From positions 2,356,001 to 2,420,000 of the forward strand of contig CP085629.1 of the NCBI GenBank assembly GCA_024704175.1: a stretch of DNA of 64,000 bases, read 5' to 3'. This document shows, piece by piece, positions 46,525-56,530 of this stretch (its first letter is position 1; every line of letters begins with the position of its first letter). Below the pieces are notes generated by a model, which worked only from the letters and a program-made list of their open reading frames with translations, was not told the DNA's origin and did no database searches. This DNA is from Paenibacillus sp. P25 (lineage in GTDB: Bacteria > Bacillota > Bacilli > Paenibacillales > NBRC-103111). Position numbers and translations under genes: made by a program.

Positions 46525-47484
46525 CTATTCCCCGGCGAAAATAAGACCCGCCGCGCCTTTAATTCCGGCCTCCTGGCCCAGCACGGATTTCACGATGCTC
46601 ACCTGGTTTCTCATCGTCGGAATGCAGCGCTCCTGCAGAATGCGCTCCACCGCCGGAAGCAGAAATTGCCCCGCATTCATCACCCCTCCGCCGATCACGA
46701 TCAGCTCCGGGTTAAAGATATGAATCAGGCTTGTCAGCCCAATGCCAAGATAATAGCCCGTTTCCTCGAATGCGCGAACGGCCAAGGGATCTCCGGCGGC
46801 GGCCGCTTGAGCAATTTCCTTCGAAGTAAGAGGGAGAACCTGCTCTTCGAGGAACGGGCTCTTCTCTCCTGCCTCCAGCATCCGTTCCACCCGCCTGCCG
46901 AGTGCCGTTCCCGAGGCGTAGAGCTCGAGGCGGCCCCGGTTGCCGCACGGGCAGAGCGGACCTTCCGGCTCAATCGAGATATGCCCGAACTCCCCGGCGC
47001 TGTCGCCGAACCCCTTGATCAAATGACCGCCGCTGATGATGCCTGCGCCGATCCCGGTGCTGACGGTAACATAGATCACATCCTGATGCCCGCTTCCCGC
47101 ACCGAACAGCCATTCGCCGACTGCGGCGACATTGGCGTCGTTCCCGATGCGGACCGGGAAACCGAAGGCGTCCTTGATCCATGCTCCGATTGGCGCTTGA
47201 TACAACCCGAGGTTCGTAGCCTGTACGATGACCGACTGCCTGGAATCAATAACGCCCGCTGTGCCCACGCCTACACCGGCTATTTGTTCCGGGGATACAC
47301 CGGTTTTATCCAGAAGCATCTGAATGGATGTGACAATTTGCTCCCGGATCGCCTGCTCCCCTTGGTTCGACGGGGTATTCAGAACGACCCGGTCCGTAAT
47401 CTCTCCCGAATTTTTAATTAATGCGGTTAATAGTTTGGTTCCGCCCAGATCCAATCCGATGGCATACTCTTTGGTACGTTCCAC
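46525..47484 (-). CDS. ROK-family sugar kinase (glucokinase-like)
   Basis: 319 aa. The ATP-binding IGLDLGGTKLLTAL, the sugar-binding NDANVAAVGEW, and GAGIISGGHLIKG are ROK motifs. The zinc region reads GHISIEPEGPLCPCGNRGRLE, with Arg in the place of the third Cys found in the neighbouring ROK repressor, so zinc binding may be altered. It phosphorylates a hexose, probably glucose or a relative. It is the last gene of the minus-strand sugar operon. Confidence 0.9.
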   Translation of the reverse strand: MERTKEYAIGLDLGGTKLLTALIKNSGEITDRVVLNTPSNQGEQAIREQIVTSIQMLLDKTGVSPEQIAGVGVGTAGVIDSRQSVIVQATNLGLYQAPIGAWIKDAFGFPVRIGNDANVAAVGEWLFGAGSGHQDVIYVTVSTGIGAGIISGGHLIKGFGDSAGEFGHISIEPEGPLCPCGNRGRLELYASGTALGRRVERMLEAGEKSPFLEEQVLPLTSKEIAQAAAAGDPLAVRAFEETGYYLGIGLTSLIHIFNPELIVIGGGVMNAGQFLLPAVERILQERCIPTMRNQVSIVKSVLGQEAGIKGAAGLIFAGE

Positions 47485-47522
47485 TCCAACACCTCTTGGT
47501 CTTTTTACACAAAATAGTACCC

Positions 47523-48353
47523 CTATTGCCGTTCCTGCCCCAGAATCACTCTCATATGCCGGGCGGTATCGCGAATCATTTGCAGCGGGGCCTTCTTGTA
47601 AGGGCTGAGCTCCGCCGTGATCACATCGTCGTATCCGATTTCATCCAGAGCCGCCCGAACGGCGTCCCAGTCGACATCTCCGGCAAGCAGCGGGACAAAG
47701 CCGCTGATATTGCCCACCCTTACGCTGAAATCCTTCACATGCACCTTGCGGATCCGCCGGTTCAAGATCCGGATCCACTGCTCCGGGTAACCGAATTGCA
47801 GCACGTTCCCGACGTCAAAATAACAGCCGACATGGCTTGATCCCAGCTCGTCGATATACCGGGCCATCTCCAGCGGGGACAGCAGGAACTTGTTCCACAC
47901 ATTTTCTATGCCGATATGAACGCCCGCCTTCTCGGCCAGCGGGATCAGCCTGCCAAGCTCCTCCTGACTAATCCGGTAACAGTCGTCATAGGAAGATTCG
48001 GCGTTCACCACTCCCGGCACCACAAGCACCGTATCCATACCGAGCAGTCCGGCCAGCTCCAATTGTTTGGCGACAACCCGGGCGCCTTCCTGCCTTACCG
48101 TTTCATCCGCGGAAGACAGCGGAGACTTCCACAGCAGTGACGTCGAGAGGCTGCGCAGCTCGAGACCGTATCTCCTCGCCGCCGCCCCGACCGCCTCCGC
48201 TTCGGCCGCCGTCGTTTCGACCGTCAGCCCTACGCCTCCCGCAGGATTCAGATTCAGCTCGACAGCGTCGTACCCGGCTTCCTTCGCTTCCTGAAACAGC
48301 CGCTCCAGCGGGGTCCCTTCCGGGAACCCCCATTGATTGATGGCGATGAGCAA
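47523..48353 (-). CDS. Sugar phosphate isomerase/epimerase (xylose isomerase-like TIM barrel)
   Basis: 276 aa. ELNLNPAGGVG in the N-terminal part, NVWNKFLLSPLEMARYIDELGSSHVGCYFDVGN, and VHVKDFS carry the metal-binding Glu, Asp and His pattern of AP-endonuclease-2/xylose-isomerase-like barrels. TTG at 48353 sits seven bases after GGGGAGG. It lies between the kinase and the Gfo/Idh gene in the sugar operon. It may interconvert a keto-sugar intermediate made by the dehydrogenases. Confidence 0.88.
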   Translation of the reverse strand: MLIAINQWGFPEGTPLERLFQEAKEAGYDAVELNLNPAGGVGLTVETTAAEAEAVGAAARRYGLELRSLSTSLLWKSPLSSADETVRQEGARVVAKQLELAGLLGMDTVLVVPGVVNAESSYDDCYRISQEELGRLIPLAEKAGVHIGIENVWNKFLLSPLEMARYIDELGSSHVGCYFDVGNVLQFGYPEQWIRILNRRIRKVHVKDFSVRVGNISGFVPLLAGDVDWDAVRAALDEIGYDDVITAELSPYKKAPLQMIRDTARHMRVILGQERQ

Positions 48354-48371
48354 CTCCGTTCCTCCCCTGTG

Positions 48372-49348
48372 TTAACGAATGGATACCGGCGTCTTCTTCT
48401 CCGCTGCTTTATAAGCGGCTATAGCGACTTCAACCGCCCTTAATCCGTCTTCGCCGGTGATGGAAGCTTGCTTCTTGTTCCCTCTCAAGCTGGCGACGAA
48501 ATCTTCGATCAATCCCAGATCCATATCATCGCCCCAATAATGATGTTTATAGCCTTTATCGTCGGTATATACATTCAGTTTCTGATTAAATGTATTGACC
48601 GAAAGCGTCCCTGCCGTCCCTACAAATTCAAGCGTCACATCGCCCCAGGTCGGAAAAGCTTTATTCCGCGACCAGCTGCAGTCGAGCGTCGCAAAGACCC
48701 CGTTCACAAATTCCATGGTGACGATGCCGCAGTCGTCGATCGGATGCTCGGATATGAGGTTCCCGGCTTCCGCAAACACCTCCCGGACCTCCGATCCCAT
48801 GATCCAGCGCAGCAGATCGACCACATGAACGGTATGGTCCATGACCGCCCCCCTCCCGAGAGTGCCGGGTCGACGAACCAGCCTCCCGGGTTCTGCCCGT
48901 GGTTCGTGCCTTTGACCGCAAGAATCCGGCCGACCCGGCCCTCTTCGATCATTTGCTTGGCCCGCCGGATCGCGGGATGGAATCTCACCGGGAAAGCCGT
49001 CTGCAGCAGCACGCCATGCTCCCGGCACACATCGATCATCTCCTGCGCATCCTTCACGTTCGTGGACAACGGTTTCTCGCATAAAATGTGCTTGCCCGCC
49101 TTCGCCGCAGCAATCACGTGCTCGCGGTGTTTTGCATTCTCCGAGGTAACAATGACCCCGTCCAACTCCTGCTCGAGCAGATCGTTATAATCCGCATAAA
49201 AGGCCGTTCCGAACTGCTCCGCATACTTCCTTCCACGGGCCTCGTTCTCATCCGCAATACCGGCGATCTCCACCTCACCCAGCTCCTGCAAAGCCTGGGC
49301 GTACGAAAGTGCATGCATATGGGCAAAGCTGATAATTCCAATTTTCAT
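48372..49348 (-). CDS. Gfo/Idh/MocA-family oxidoreductase, frameshifted
   Basis: About 326 aa. MKIGIISFAHMHALSYAQAL is the N-terminal Rossmann fold; AGKHILCEKPLSTN has the catalytic CEKP. The C-terminal beta-sheet domain continues in another frame: AVMDHTVHVVDLLRWIMGSEV to VAIAAYKAAEKKTPVSI. The break is near 48850, where one G is missing from a G run. It pairs with a second, intact Gfo/Idh gene upstream. Together they may oxidise and reduce the two sides of a keto-sugar pathway; that is inference. Confidence 0.88.
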
Positions 49349-49363
49349 CGGTATTCCGCCTCC

Positions 49364-50371
49364 TTATACGGTCTGGGGTAATTTAGCCAGCTCTACCGGC
49401 TTTCCGGTCTTGATGCTCTCGAGAGCCGCCAGAGCGATTCGCATCGCCTCATAAGCATCCTGCGCCGTGACAATCGGGTTGCTACCCTTCTCGAGGCAGG
49501 ACAGAAAATGTTCCAGCTCCAGATAATAAGAGCTGCGCTTCAACGGGCTCTCCGGTACGGCCACGCCGACCGATCCGCCGGCGACCTCCCTGCTCGTCGA
49601 CACCAGAGGCCTGTCGCTCGTGCTGTCGAAATCAATCATCCCTTTCTTGCCGGCCAGTTCAAACTTCATCATAAACCGGTCGTGCGCCCAGGTTCCTTCG
49701 ACATGGGCGATCGTGCCGCTGACGAACCGCAGCGTCACCAAGGCGTAATCCACATCATAATGCCCTCTGCCGAGCAGGCTCTTGGCATACACCCGTTCCA
49801 CCTCGCCGAAGCACCAGCGCAGAAAATCGAAGTCGTGGATGATCATATCGAGCACCAGGCCGCCGCTGTTTTGAAAATCCGCATACCAATGGTTCCACGC
49901 TCTCGGAAAGCCTCCGCCGCGAGTTGTCCTGACGACCGCTGCATCGCCGATCGCCCCTTGATCCACGAGCTTCTTGGCCTCCCGGTATTCCGGGAAGAAG
50001 CGCAGCACATGGCCGACGAACAGCCGGACGTTCTTCTCCCTGCAGAACTCGATCATTTCCTGCGCATCCTCCAGCGTCCGGGCGAGCGGCTTCTCGCAAA
50101 TGACATGCTTGCCGGCCTCAGCCGCCTTCTTCACATATTCCTTGTGCAGATAAGTCGGCAGGCAGACGTCGATGACATCGATTCGCTCCGACTGTTCCAG
50201 CGCTTCCTCCACCGTGCCGAAGACCCGTGTTTGCAGTTTATCCGCGAGCTTGCCCGCCACTTCCTGCCGGATATCCACGATTCCGACCAGCTTAACATGG
50301 TTCATCGCCGCATAAGCTTCGGCGTGTACGCTTCCCATCGTTCCCGCGCCAATGACGAGTACGTGATGCAT
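49364..50371 (-). CDS. Gfo/Idh/MocA-family oxidoreductase, intact
   Basis: 335 aa. VLVIGAGTMGSVHAEAYAAMNHVKLV is the NAD(P)-binding start, AGKHVICEKPLARTLEDA holds the active-site CEKP, and the C-terminal domain (NSGGLVLDMIIHDFDFLRW) is typical. ATG at 50371. It is intact, unlike its partner downstream. In the sugar operon it probably oxidises a sugar hydroxyl to a keto group with NAD+, as inositol and glucoside dehydrogenases do. Confidence 0.93.
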   Translation of the reverse strand: MHHVLVIGAGTMGSVHAEAYAAMNHVKLVGIVDIRQEVAGKLADKLQTRVFGTVEEALEQSERIDVIDVCLPTYLHKEYVKKAAEAGKHVICEKPLARTLEDAQEMIEFCREKNVRLFVGHVLRFFPEYREAKKLVDQGAIGDAAVVRTTRGGGFPRAWNHWYADFQNSGGLVLDMIIHDFDFLRWCFGEVERVYAKSLLGRGHYDVDYALVTLRFVSGTIAHVEGTWAHDRFMMKFELAGKKGMIDFDSTSDRPLVSTSREVAGGSVGVAVPESPLKRSSYYLELEHFLSCLEKGSNPIVTAQDAYEAMRIALAALESIKTGKPVELAKLPQTV

Positions 50372-50400
50372 GGTTTACCATCTCCTTATGTTCATTTCAA

Positions 50401-51235
50401 CTAACCCTTGATTCCGTTCATGGCAATGCCTTCAATAAAATAACGCTGGAATACGGTGAACATCAGAATCATCGGCGGCTGTGGCCATCAGCGCTCCGGC
50501 CATGAGCAGCGGATAATCCGTCCCATGCTGTCCCTGGAACGAAGCGATACCGATCGTGAGCACCCTCATTTCGTCGGAGCTCGTCATGATGAGCGGCCAC
50601 AGAAGGTCGTTCCAGGAAGCCAGAATCGTGAAGATCGCCAGCGAGACGAGCGCCGCCTTTGATAAGGGCAGGAAGATTCGTAAGTAAATACCGAAATAAG
50701 TGCAGCCGTCGATCTTGGCCGCCTCATCCAGCTCGGAGGGCAGCGTCATAAAAAACTGCCGCAGCAGGAACGTCCCGAAAGCGCTGAAGATACCGGGCAC
50801 AATCAGGGCGTAGAACGTGTCCAGCCAGCCGAGCTGCTTCATGATCACGAAATTCGGAATCAGCACGACCTGGGAAGGCACCATGAGTACGCTGAGGATC
50901 CCGATAAAGAGGATATTCTTCCCCGGGAATTTCAGTCTTGCGAAAGCGTAAGCCGCAAGTGAGCATAATACCAGCTGCCCCGCCGTCCGGCATACCGTAA
51001 CCCAGATCGTGTTGAAATAGTACCTTGCAAAATCCATTTTATCGATGACCGACTGGAAATTGTCCAGATGAATCACGGTCGGCAGGAAGCTCGGCGGCAC
51101 CTTCATCGATTCCGCGAACGATTTGAGCGAAGTGGAGACCATCCACAGGAAAGGAGTGACCATCAGTACAGCGCCAAGTATGAGAATGACATGCACGATT
51201 AGCTTCGTGTTTCTTTCCCGGACTCTATAAGACAT
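50401..51235 (-). CDS. Carbohydrate ABC transporter permease (MalG type), frameshifted
   Basis: About 278 aa, six membrane segments. RNTKLIVHVILILGAVLMVTPFLWMVSTSLKS at the N-terminus and the EAA loop DEAAKIDGCTYFGIYLRIFLPL (coupling helix to the ATPase) are conserved. The frame breaks near 50480; the true end is MTPMILMFTVFQRYFIEG-like and stops at 50401 (FIEGIAMNGIKG). ATG at 51235. It forms the transporter with the MalF-type gene and the binding protein; the ATPase is not in the window and is probably shared. Confidence 0.9.
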
Positions 51236-51248
51236 ACGGTGCCCTCCC

Positions 51249-52192
51249 TTACTGGTAATGGACCCATTTCTTCTGGAAAACCATTTGGACGACCGTGATC
51301 AGCAGGATCACAAGGAACAGCGACCAAGCCTGCGCGGACGCATACCCCATATGAAAATACTTGAAGCCGTTCTCCCATATGCTGAAGACGACGGTTCGGG
51401 TGGATTCGAGCAGCGCATCCTGCTTCCCCATCATGATAAACACGAGATCGAATACCTGCAGCGAGTTGATCAGCGCGATGATCAGCACGAAGAACAAGCT
51501 CGGTGTGATCAAAGGCGCGTAATGTGCCAGAACTGCGACCTTGCGCTGGCCCCGTCCAGAGAAGCGGCCTCGTAATAAGAGGCCGGAACGCCCTGCAGTC
51601 CGGATAACAGAATGACGGCATGATGCCCGATGCTCGACCAGACGCTGACAAGTACGATGGAGAACAAGGCGAACTTCTCGTCGAACAGCCAGTTCGGCTG
51701 GGGCAGATGGAGCGCGCCGAGCGCGTAGTTAATGAGCCCGAACTCGGAATTGTACAGCCATTTCCAAACCATCCCCACCGCGATCGGCATCGTGATGACC
51801 GGGATAAAATACAGCGTCCGGTACACGACCATGCCTTTGATCTTCTGATTCAGCAGAACCGCCAGCGGCGTGGCGAGCGCGATGGAGATCGGAACGGTAC
51901 CGACCGTGTATAACAGCGTATTCAGGATGGAACGGATAAATTTCTCATCCTGCAGCAATGCCCTAAAGTTATCCAGACCGATAAACGATGTGGCCGATAC
52001 CCCGTCCCATTCCGTGAAGGACACCGCCAGGGAAATGAGGGCGGGAAGCGAGTAAAAGAAGGCAAGCCCGAGGACCACGGGAGCGATAAACAGATAGCCG
52101 GTCAAGGCTTCCCTTACAGCCAGCCGTGAGACCTTGCGCCGCGCGGTTACGGCCCTATTGCTCTTGTCTGCCGCCGGGATGGATTGACTCAT
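51249..52192 (-). CDS. Carbohydrate ABC transporter permease (MalF type), frameshifted
   Basis: About 314 aa. LTGYLFIAPVVLGLAFFYSLPAL, GLDNFRALLQDEKFIRSILNTL and EAASLDGASARSQFWHITRP (EAA loop) are MalF-like. A break near 51525 separates the last part (LITPSLFFVLIIALINSLQVFDL to KWVHYQ). ATG at 52192. Together with MalG it makes the membrane channel of the sugar importer. It lies between the binding protein and MalG, in the usual order. Confidence 0.9.
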
Positions 52193-52203
52193 CGGATCGC
52201 CCC

Positions 52204-53486
52204 CTATTTCTCCTGCTCTTTCGCCAGCACCTCATTCATTTTGGCCGCTACGGTTTTGGTCGCTTCCTCGAACGATTTCTTGCCCAGGAACGCCGACTGG
52301 ATTTCCTTGTTCTCCACATCCTGCCATTCCGCCGTATTCTTGGATACCGGATAAGCGACACCGTTCTTCAGGCTGTCGACGAACACCTGCAGCTTGAGCG
52401 ACGGAATCGATTTGATCCAGCCCTCCTCCGTCCCTTTCAGGGCCGGCATGCTGAAGCCCGAATCGGCCAGCAGTTTCTCCCCATCCTTCCCGGAGAGAAC
52501 CTTGATGAACTCCCAGGCTTCTTTCTCGTACGGCGTATTGCTGTTAATCACCCAGCTTAAACCGTGCACAATGGAGGCGCTCTGCTTCCCTTTGGGCAGC
52601 GGGGCTACAGCCAGCTTATCTCCCAGCGGCTTGTAAAGCTCGGGCGCGCTAACGGAAATGGCCGGGAACATGGCCGCCTTGCCGGATCCGAACAGCTGCT
52701 TGGGCTCGGTCTCGAGCTGCTGCTGTCCACTCGGGGAGATGCCTTTCTTCATCAGGTCCATCTGCCAATTGAAGGCGGCGAGCGCCTCCGGCGAATCGAA
52801 GCCGGATTTTGTCTTGTCGGGACTGATAATGAAGCCTCCGGCCTGATGGATGAAATTGTAATAGCCGTTCTGGTCGCCGATCGGAGCGATATAACCGTAG
52901 ATTCCTTTTTGCTTATCCGTCAGCTTGGCGCCCATCTCCTGAATCGTATCCCAGGTCCAGCTCTCGTCCGGGTATTTTACCCCCGCTTTATCGAAGATTT
53001 CTTTGTTGTAGAAGAGGCCAATGCTGTCCTGAAAATAAGGCAATCCGTAGAGATGTCCTTTGTATGTATACAAATCGACCAGCGCTTTCGTATAATTGCC
53101 GGTGTCGAGCTTGTCGGTGTCGATGAGCGTTTGCAGATCCTTGACCAGGCCGTCGGCGGCATACCTGTAAATATTCGGACCGTTCATCCAGAAGACATCG
53201 GGCCCGCTTTTACCCGCCAGGGACGTTTTCAGCTTGCTCCAATAATCCGCCCAGGGGTATAGGTGACCTTCACATCCACATTCGGATGGTCTTTCTTGTA
53301 AATTTCAATCGACTTCTTCATGACTTCCGATACATTCTCATCCCATAGAGCTACATTCAAGGTGACCTTTTTGCCGGAACTGCCTTCACTGCCATTCGAC
53401 GGGGAATTTGTTGCTTTACTGCAAGCGGCAAGGGGGAATGCGCTGAGTAACAGCAAGCACGAAAACAAAGCAAGACGTTTGTTCAT
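52204..53486 (-). CDS. Extracellular sugar-binding lipoprotein, frameshifted
   Basis: About 427 aa. The signal peptide ends in a lipobox PLAAC, Cys22. The mature part has YTPWADYWSKLKTSLAGKSGPDVFW across a break near 53255, where one C is missing from a C run; then SWTWDTIQEMGAKLTDK. This is the substrate-binding protein of an ABC sugar importer (extracellular solute-binding family 1). ATG at 53486. It is the first gene of the operon, controlled by the ROK repressor. The sugar is not known. Confidence 0.92.
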
Positions 53487-53606
53487 CCTTTGATTTCCTC
53501 CGTTTTCTCAATGGATTTCAAAAGCTTCCTGAAGTCCAACCATGCAACTCGCCCGTTAGGATTCCCTGGATCACCTCCCTAAAGAACTCTCGTTTACTTT
53601 GTTTGT

Positions 53607-53620
53607 CCATTGGAGAAAGT
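53607..53620. promoter_or_regulatory. Candidate ROK operator ahead of the sugar operon
   Basis: CCATTGGAGAAAGT lies 120 bp upstream of the binding-protein start, inside an imperfect inverted repeat ACTTTG...CCATTGG...AAAGT. The same motif (with C for T) lies ahead of the ROK repressor gene at 54911. Confidence 0.6.
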
Positions 53621-53653
53621 ATTTACGGAAAAGCGAAGGATAAAGGAACTCCT

Positions 53654-54898
53654 TTATCCCTCCTGCTGAACCGACAGTGAAAACCGAAAATAATCCTGCA
53701 AAAGAACGGAAGCGGCCCCGATCAATTCGGCGTTCTCCCCTAAGGAGCCGGGATAAATCTGCAGACCTTCGGTGGAGAAGCCGAGCGCATGGCGCCGGAT
53801 ATAGTCCGTTAGCCGAGCCAGCAGCAGAGTATTCACCGCTTCGCCGCCGATGATAATGATGTCCGGGTTGAACAGATTGACCAAATTGACGATCCCGGTC
53901 CCCATATAAGAAACGTTCTCTTCCAGGATCGTAACAGCGAGCGGGTCGCCTTCCTCCACCGCACGGTAAAACTCGTCGGGAGTAAGCTCGCTAACGCCGG
54001 CCGGAACCCTCTCATAAAGAACCGATCTTGTTCCGCCCGCGACCAAGGCCCCAATCCGGGATCGCGTCGCCGGCCAGCTGATATAATTCTCGATGCAGCC
54101 CCGGTTGCCGCATTCGCACGGCGCTCCGGTATTGTTGACAGTCGTATGGCCGAATTCTCCCGCGCCGCCCCGGCTTCCTCTCAGGACAGCATCGTTCAAG
54201 ATCACGCCGGCCCCTACCCCGCTTCCCACCGAGATATAAATCAAGTTATGGTACTGGCTGAAGTTGCCGATGATTTTCTCCGCGAGCACGATGGCGTTCA
54301 TGTCGTTCTCAACCCAGGTTTTGATCCCGAAGCGGCTCTCCACCATTTCCTTAAGGCGGATATGCTCCAGCTTAAGCTTCGCGTTATAATGGACAATGCC
54401 ATGCCTTGAATCAATAATGCCGGGTACGATGATCGAAATACCGATGCATTTCTCCATGTTCGTGCATTCCTTGATGAAATCCCCGATGGAATCCAGCAAG
54501 AGCGCGGTTACCTTCTCCCCTTGGAAATGGTCTTCCGCTGTAAGCCGCCGGCTTCTCCGAATCTCTGCCTGCAAATTAATCTCCGCGATGTCCAGGCCGC
54601 GGTTGTATACCGAGATCCCGATCAGAAAATGGTTATCCGGCGAGAATTGGACCATGATCGGCCTTCTCCCTCCGCTGGAGGTCCCTTGACCGATCTCGCT
54701 GGCCAGCCCCTCCTGGATCAGCTCGCTCACAGCCGAGGCCACCGTCGAAGGACTGAGATGATTTCTCTTGGCGATTTCGCTTCTGGAGATCGGGCCATGT
54801 TCCCGGATCATATTAAGGATAATGGATCGGTTTAATTCCTGAATCAGCTTCAAATCACCGGTTCTATGCTTCTGCACCCGACTCAACCTCGCTAACAT
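53654..54898 (-). CDS. ROK-family transcriptional repressor (XylR/NagC type)
   Basis: About 414 aa. The N-terminal helix-turn-helix (LILNMIREHGPISRSEIAKRNHLSPSTVASAVSELIQEG-like) precedes a ROK sugar-sensing domain. GVGAGVILNDAVLRGSRGG and the full zinc motif CECGNRGCIE are present. It is transcribed divergently in effect by sharing an intergenic region with the sugar operon's own start on the same strand. ATG at 54898; an extension to 54970 has no ribosome binding site. It probably releases DNA when a sugar or sugar-phosphate is present. Confidence 0.9.
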   Translation of the reverse strand: MLARLSRVQKHRTGDLKLIQELNRSIILNMIREHGPISRSEIAKRNHLSPSTVASAVSELIQEGLASEIGQGTSSGGRRPIMVQFSPDNHFLIGISVYNRGLDIAEINLQAEIRRSRRLTAEDHFQGEKVTALLLDSIGDFIKECTNMEKCIGISIIVPGIIDSRHGIVHYNAKLKLEHIRLKEMVESRFGIKTWVENDMNAIVLAEKIIGNFSQYHNLIYISVGSGVGAGVILNDAVLRGSRGGAGEFGHTTVNNTGAPCECGNRGCIENYISWPATRSRIGALVAGGTRSVLYERVPAGVSELTPDEFYRAVEEGDPLAVTILEENVSYMGTGIVNLVNLFNPDIIIIGGEAVNTLLLARLTDYIRRHALGFSTEGLQIYPGSLGENAELIGAASVLLQDYFRFSLSVQQEG

Positions 54899-54910
54899 AA
54901 ACTTCGTTCG

Positions 54911-54924
54911 CCCACTGGAGAAAG
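54911..54924. promoter_or_regulatory. Candidate ROK operator (autoregulatory)
   Basis: CCACTGGAGAAAGT lies directly upstream of the repressor start at 54898 and repeats the motif ahead of the sugar operon (53607). Binding there would give autoregulation. Confidence 0.55.
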
Positions 54925-55111
54925 TTGCTTTGTTGAAATTATAGCCCAGATCTTTACAGCCCGTCAACAAAAAGTTCAGAATTGTTTCACAATTTTAACG
55001 GGACAGCTCTCGTCCCGCTTTTTATTTCTTTTCCCGGGCGAACGAATGGAGCCGGCGGCGGATTGACACGGCTTTGTTTCGGAATTACTATATAAGAAAG
55101 AAACTCGGAGT

Positions 55112-55135
55112 TAAGTCAAAATTTGGACTGACTTA
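55112..55135. promoter_or_regulatory. Inverted repeat ahead of the HxlR gene
   Basis: Perfect arms TAAGTCA (55112-55118) and TGACTTA (55129-55135) with a 10-bp spacer lie just ahead of the HxlR ribosome binding site. Many HxlR regulators bind such repeats at their own promoter. Confidence 0.5.
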
Positions 55136-55159
55136 CTTTTTATTAGGGAGGTTATCGGT

Positions 55160-55513
55160 ATCAGTACCCCTGCTGAGCAAGAACATTCGGGATCCACCAT
55201 ATGCGAAGTCCTGCAAATTCTCGGCGCCAAATGGTCCTTTCTTGTCATATCGGAGCTGTGCAAAGGTCCCAAACGGTTTAATCAGCTGCAAAGAGACGTG
55301 GCTGTCATCAAAACCCAGTCCTTGACCGACACGCTGCGTCACCTGGAGCAGACGGGTCTTGTCCGGCGCGAAGTCTTCCCCACCGTGCCCGTCACCGTCG
55401 AATACTCTTTAACGGAGAAAGGACTGGATTTTCAAGCCGCTCTGAAGGAAATGGAAAAGTGGGCGGAGAAATGGGCCTCGAAGCCTCCGGCTAAAGCGGC
55501 TTCTTCCCAATAA
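55160..55513 (+). CDS. HxlR-family transcriptional regulator (start unclear)
   Basis: About 117 aa. CEVLQILGAKWSFLVISELCKGPKRFNQLQRDV, then SLTDTLRHLEQTGLVRREVFPTVPVTVEYSLTEKG, are the winged-helix signature. The frame is open from the stop at 55112 but holds no ATG, GTG or TTG before 55298. A start near 55160 (seven bases after TTAGGGAGG) would need an ATC; a lost base, as in GTGATC, is likelier. The true N-terminus is therefore uncertain. It ends just before a terminator shared with the LysR gene. Confidence 0.75.
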   Translation: MSTPAEQEHSGSTICEVLQILGAKWSFLVISELCKGPKRFNQLQRDVAVIKTQSLTDTLRHLEQTGLVRREVFPTVPVTVEYSLTEKGLDFQAALKEMEKWAEKWASKPPAKAASSQ

Positions 55514-55528
55514 TTAGACCGCAGACAA

Positions 55529-55557
55529 AATAGGAGTTCCTTTCAAGAACTCCTTTT
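55529..55557. terminator. Bidirectional terminator between HxlR and LysR genes
   Basis: AGGAGTTC-CTTTCAA-GAACTCCT stem with TTTT after it. It overlaps the LysR stop at 55543. Confidence 0.8.
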
Positions 55558-56419
55558 CAACATGTTCATAAATTCCAATAAGGAATGAGATATCCATTTC
55601 TTCGGATGGATCATCATTTGCAAATCCAACCGGATATCAGGATGGGCAAACGGAAGGGCTGCGAGATCCCCTCTGCATATCTCCTCTTCCACCACCATCT
55701 TGGGCAAAAGAGAGATCCCCGGACCGGTCATCACGCATCGCTTAATTGCTTCCGGATTGCCTAATTCCAGGCCGATGCGAAACGGGATCCCGTTTGCCCG
55801 CAGCACCTTCTCCAGCATCGTCCGGTAATTGCAGCTCTCCTCAGGCATGATCCATTCCATTTCTTTTAGCTGATCCAGCTCCACTTTCTCCAGTCCCGAT
55901 AAGGGATGATACGGACTTGCGATCAGAACCAAGGGCTCTTCTCTGATCGTTGTTATGTTGAGCAAGGAATCCTCCCCTTTCCGATCAAGGATCACCCCGA
56001 TGTCTATTTCGCCTTCCCTGACTTTCTCGATAATGGCGGCTTCACGATCCGGCTGTAACCGGATGCTTAGATCGGGATACTTCTGCCGAAGTTGCTGGAT
56101 CAGCGGAGGCAGGCAGTAAGAAGCCAGAGAATCGATGGTCCCGATCGATAAGGTCCCTCCCCTTGCCGGGTCAGCTTTTCCTTGGACTGCTGGTACAGAT
56201 CCAGCATCTGAACGGCAATCTTAAGTAACTCCTCTCCGGCCGACGTAAGCCGCATGACCGCCTTCCGTAGCGCTCAAACAGTTGTACGCCGTATGCCTTT
56301 TCCAATTTCTGAATCTGAGTGGTCACACTGGACTGGGCATAGCCGAGTTCTTCGGCTGCGCGGGTGAAGCTTTGGCGTACGGCAACCTCACGGAACGTTT
56401 GAAAATAGATGAGCTCCAT
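55543..56419 (-). CDS. LysR-family transcriptional regulator, frameshifted
   Basis: About 293 aa. The helix-turn-helix is MELIYFQTFREVAVRQSFTRAAEELGYAQSSVTTQIQKLEKAYG, residues 1-44. The effector domain is broken near 56255 and again near 56165 (the first fragment runs into a junk tail RSCGLRRPERSYLRL), with the cured core containing ILDRKGEDSLLNITTIREEPLVLI and DDLAALPFAHPDIR-like sequence. ATG at 56419. It is divergent from the DapA-like gene, with a palindrome between them. It likely activates that gene. Confidence 0.85.
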
Positions 56420-56450
56420 TCACTCCACCACTTCAATATTATTGATAATG

Positions 56451-56469
56451 CTCATCAATTATTATAGAT
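56451..56469. promoter_or_regulatory. LysR-type palindromic site
   Basis: ATTGAT-AATGCTC-ATCAAT is a perfect 6-bp inverted repeat with a 7-bp spacer (T-N11-A type), in the LysR/DapA-like intergenic region. It is the likely recognition site of the LysR regulator. Confidence 0.6.
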
Positions 56470-56530
56470 AACACTGATGCGAAATTCCATGTTAAATTAA
56501 TATCACTCAAATGCAAATGGAGGTCATGCT

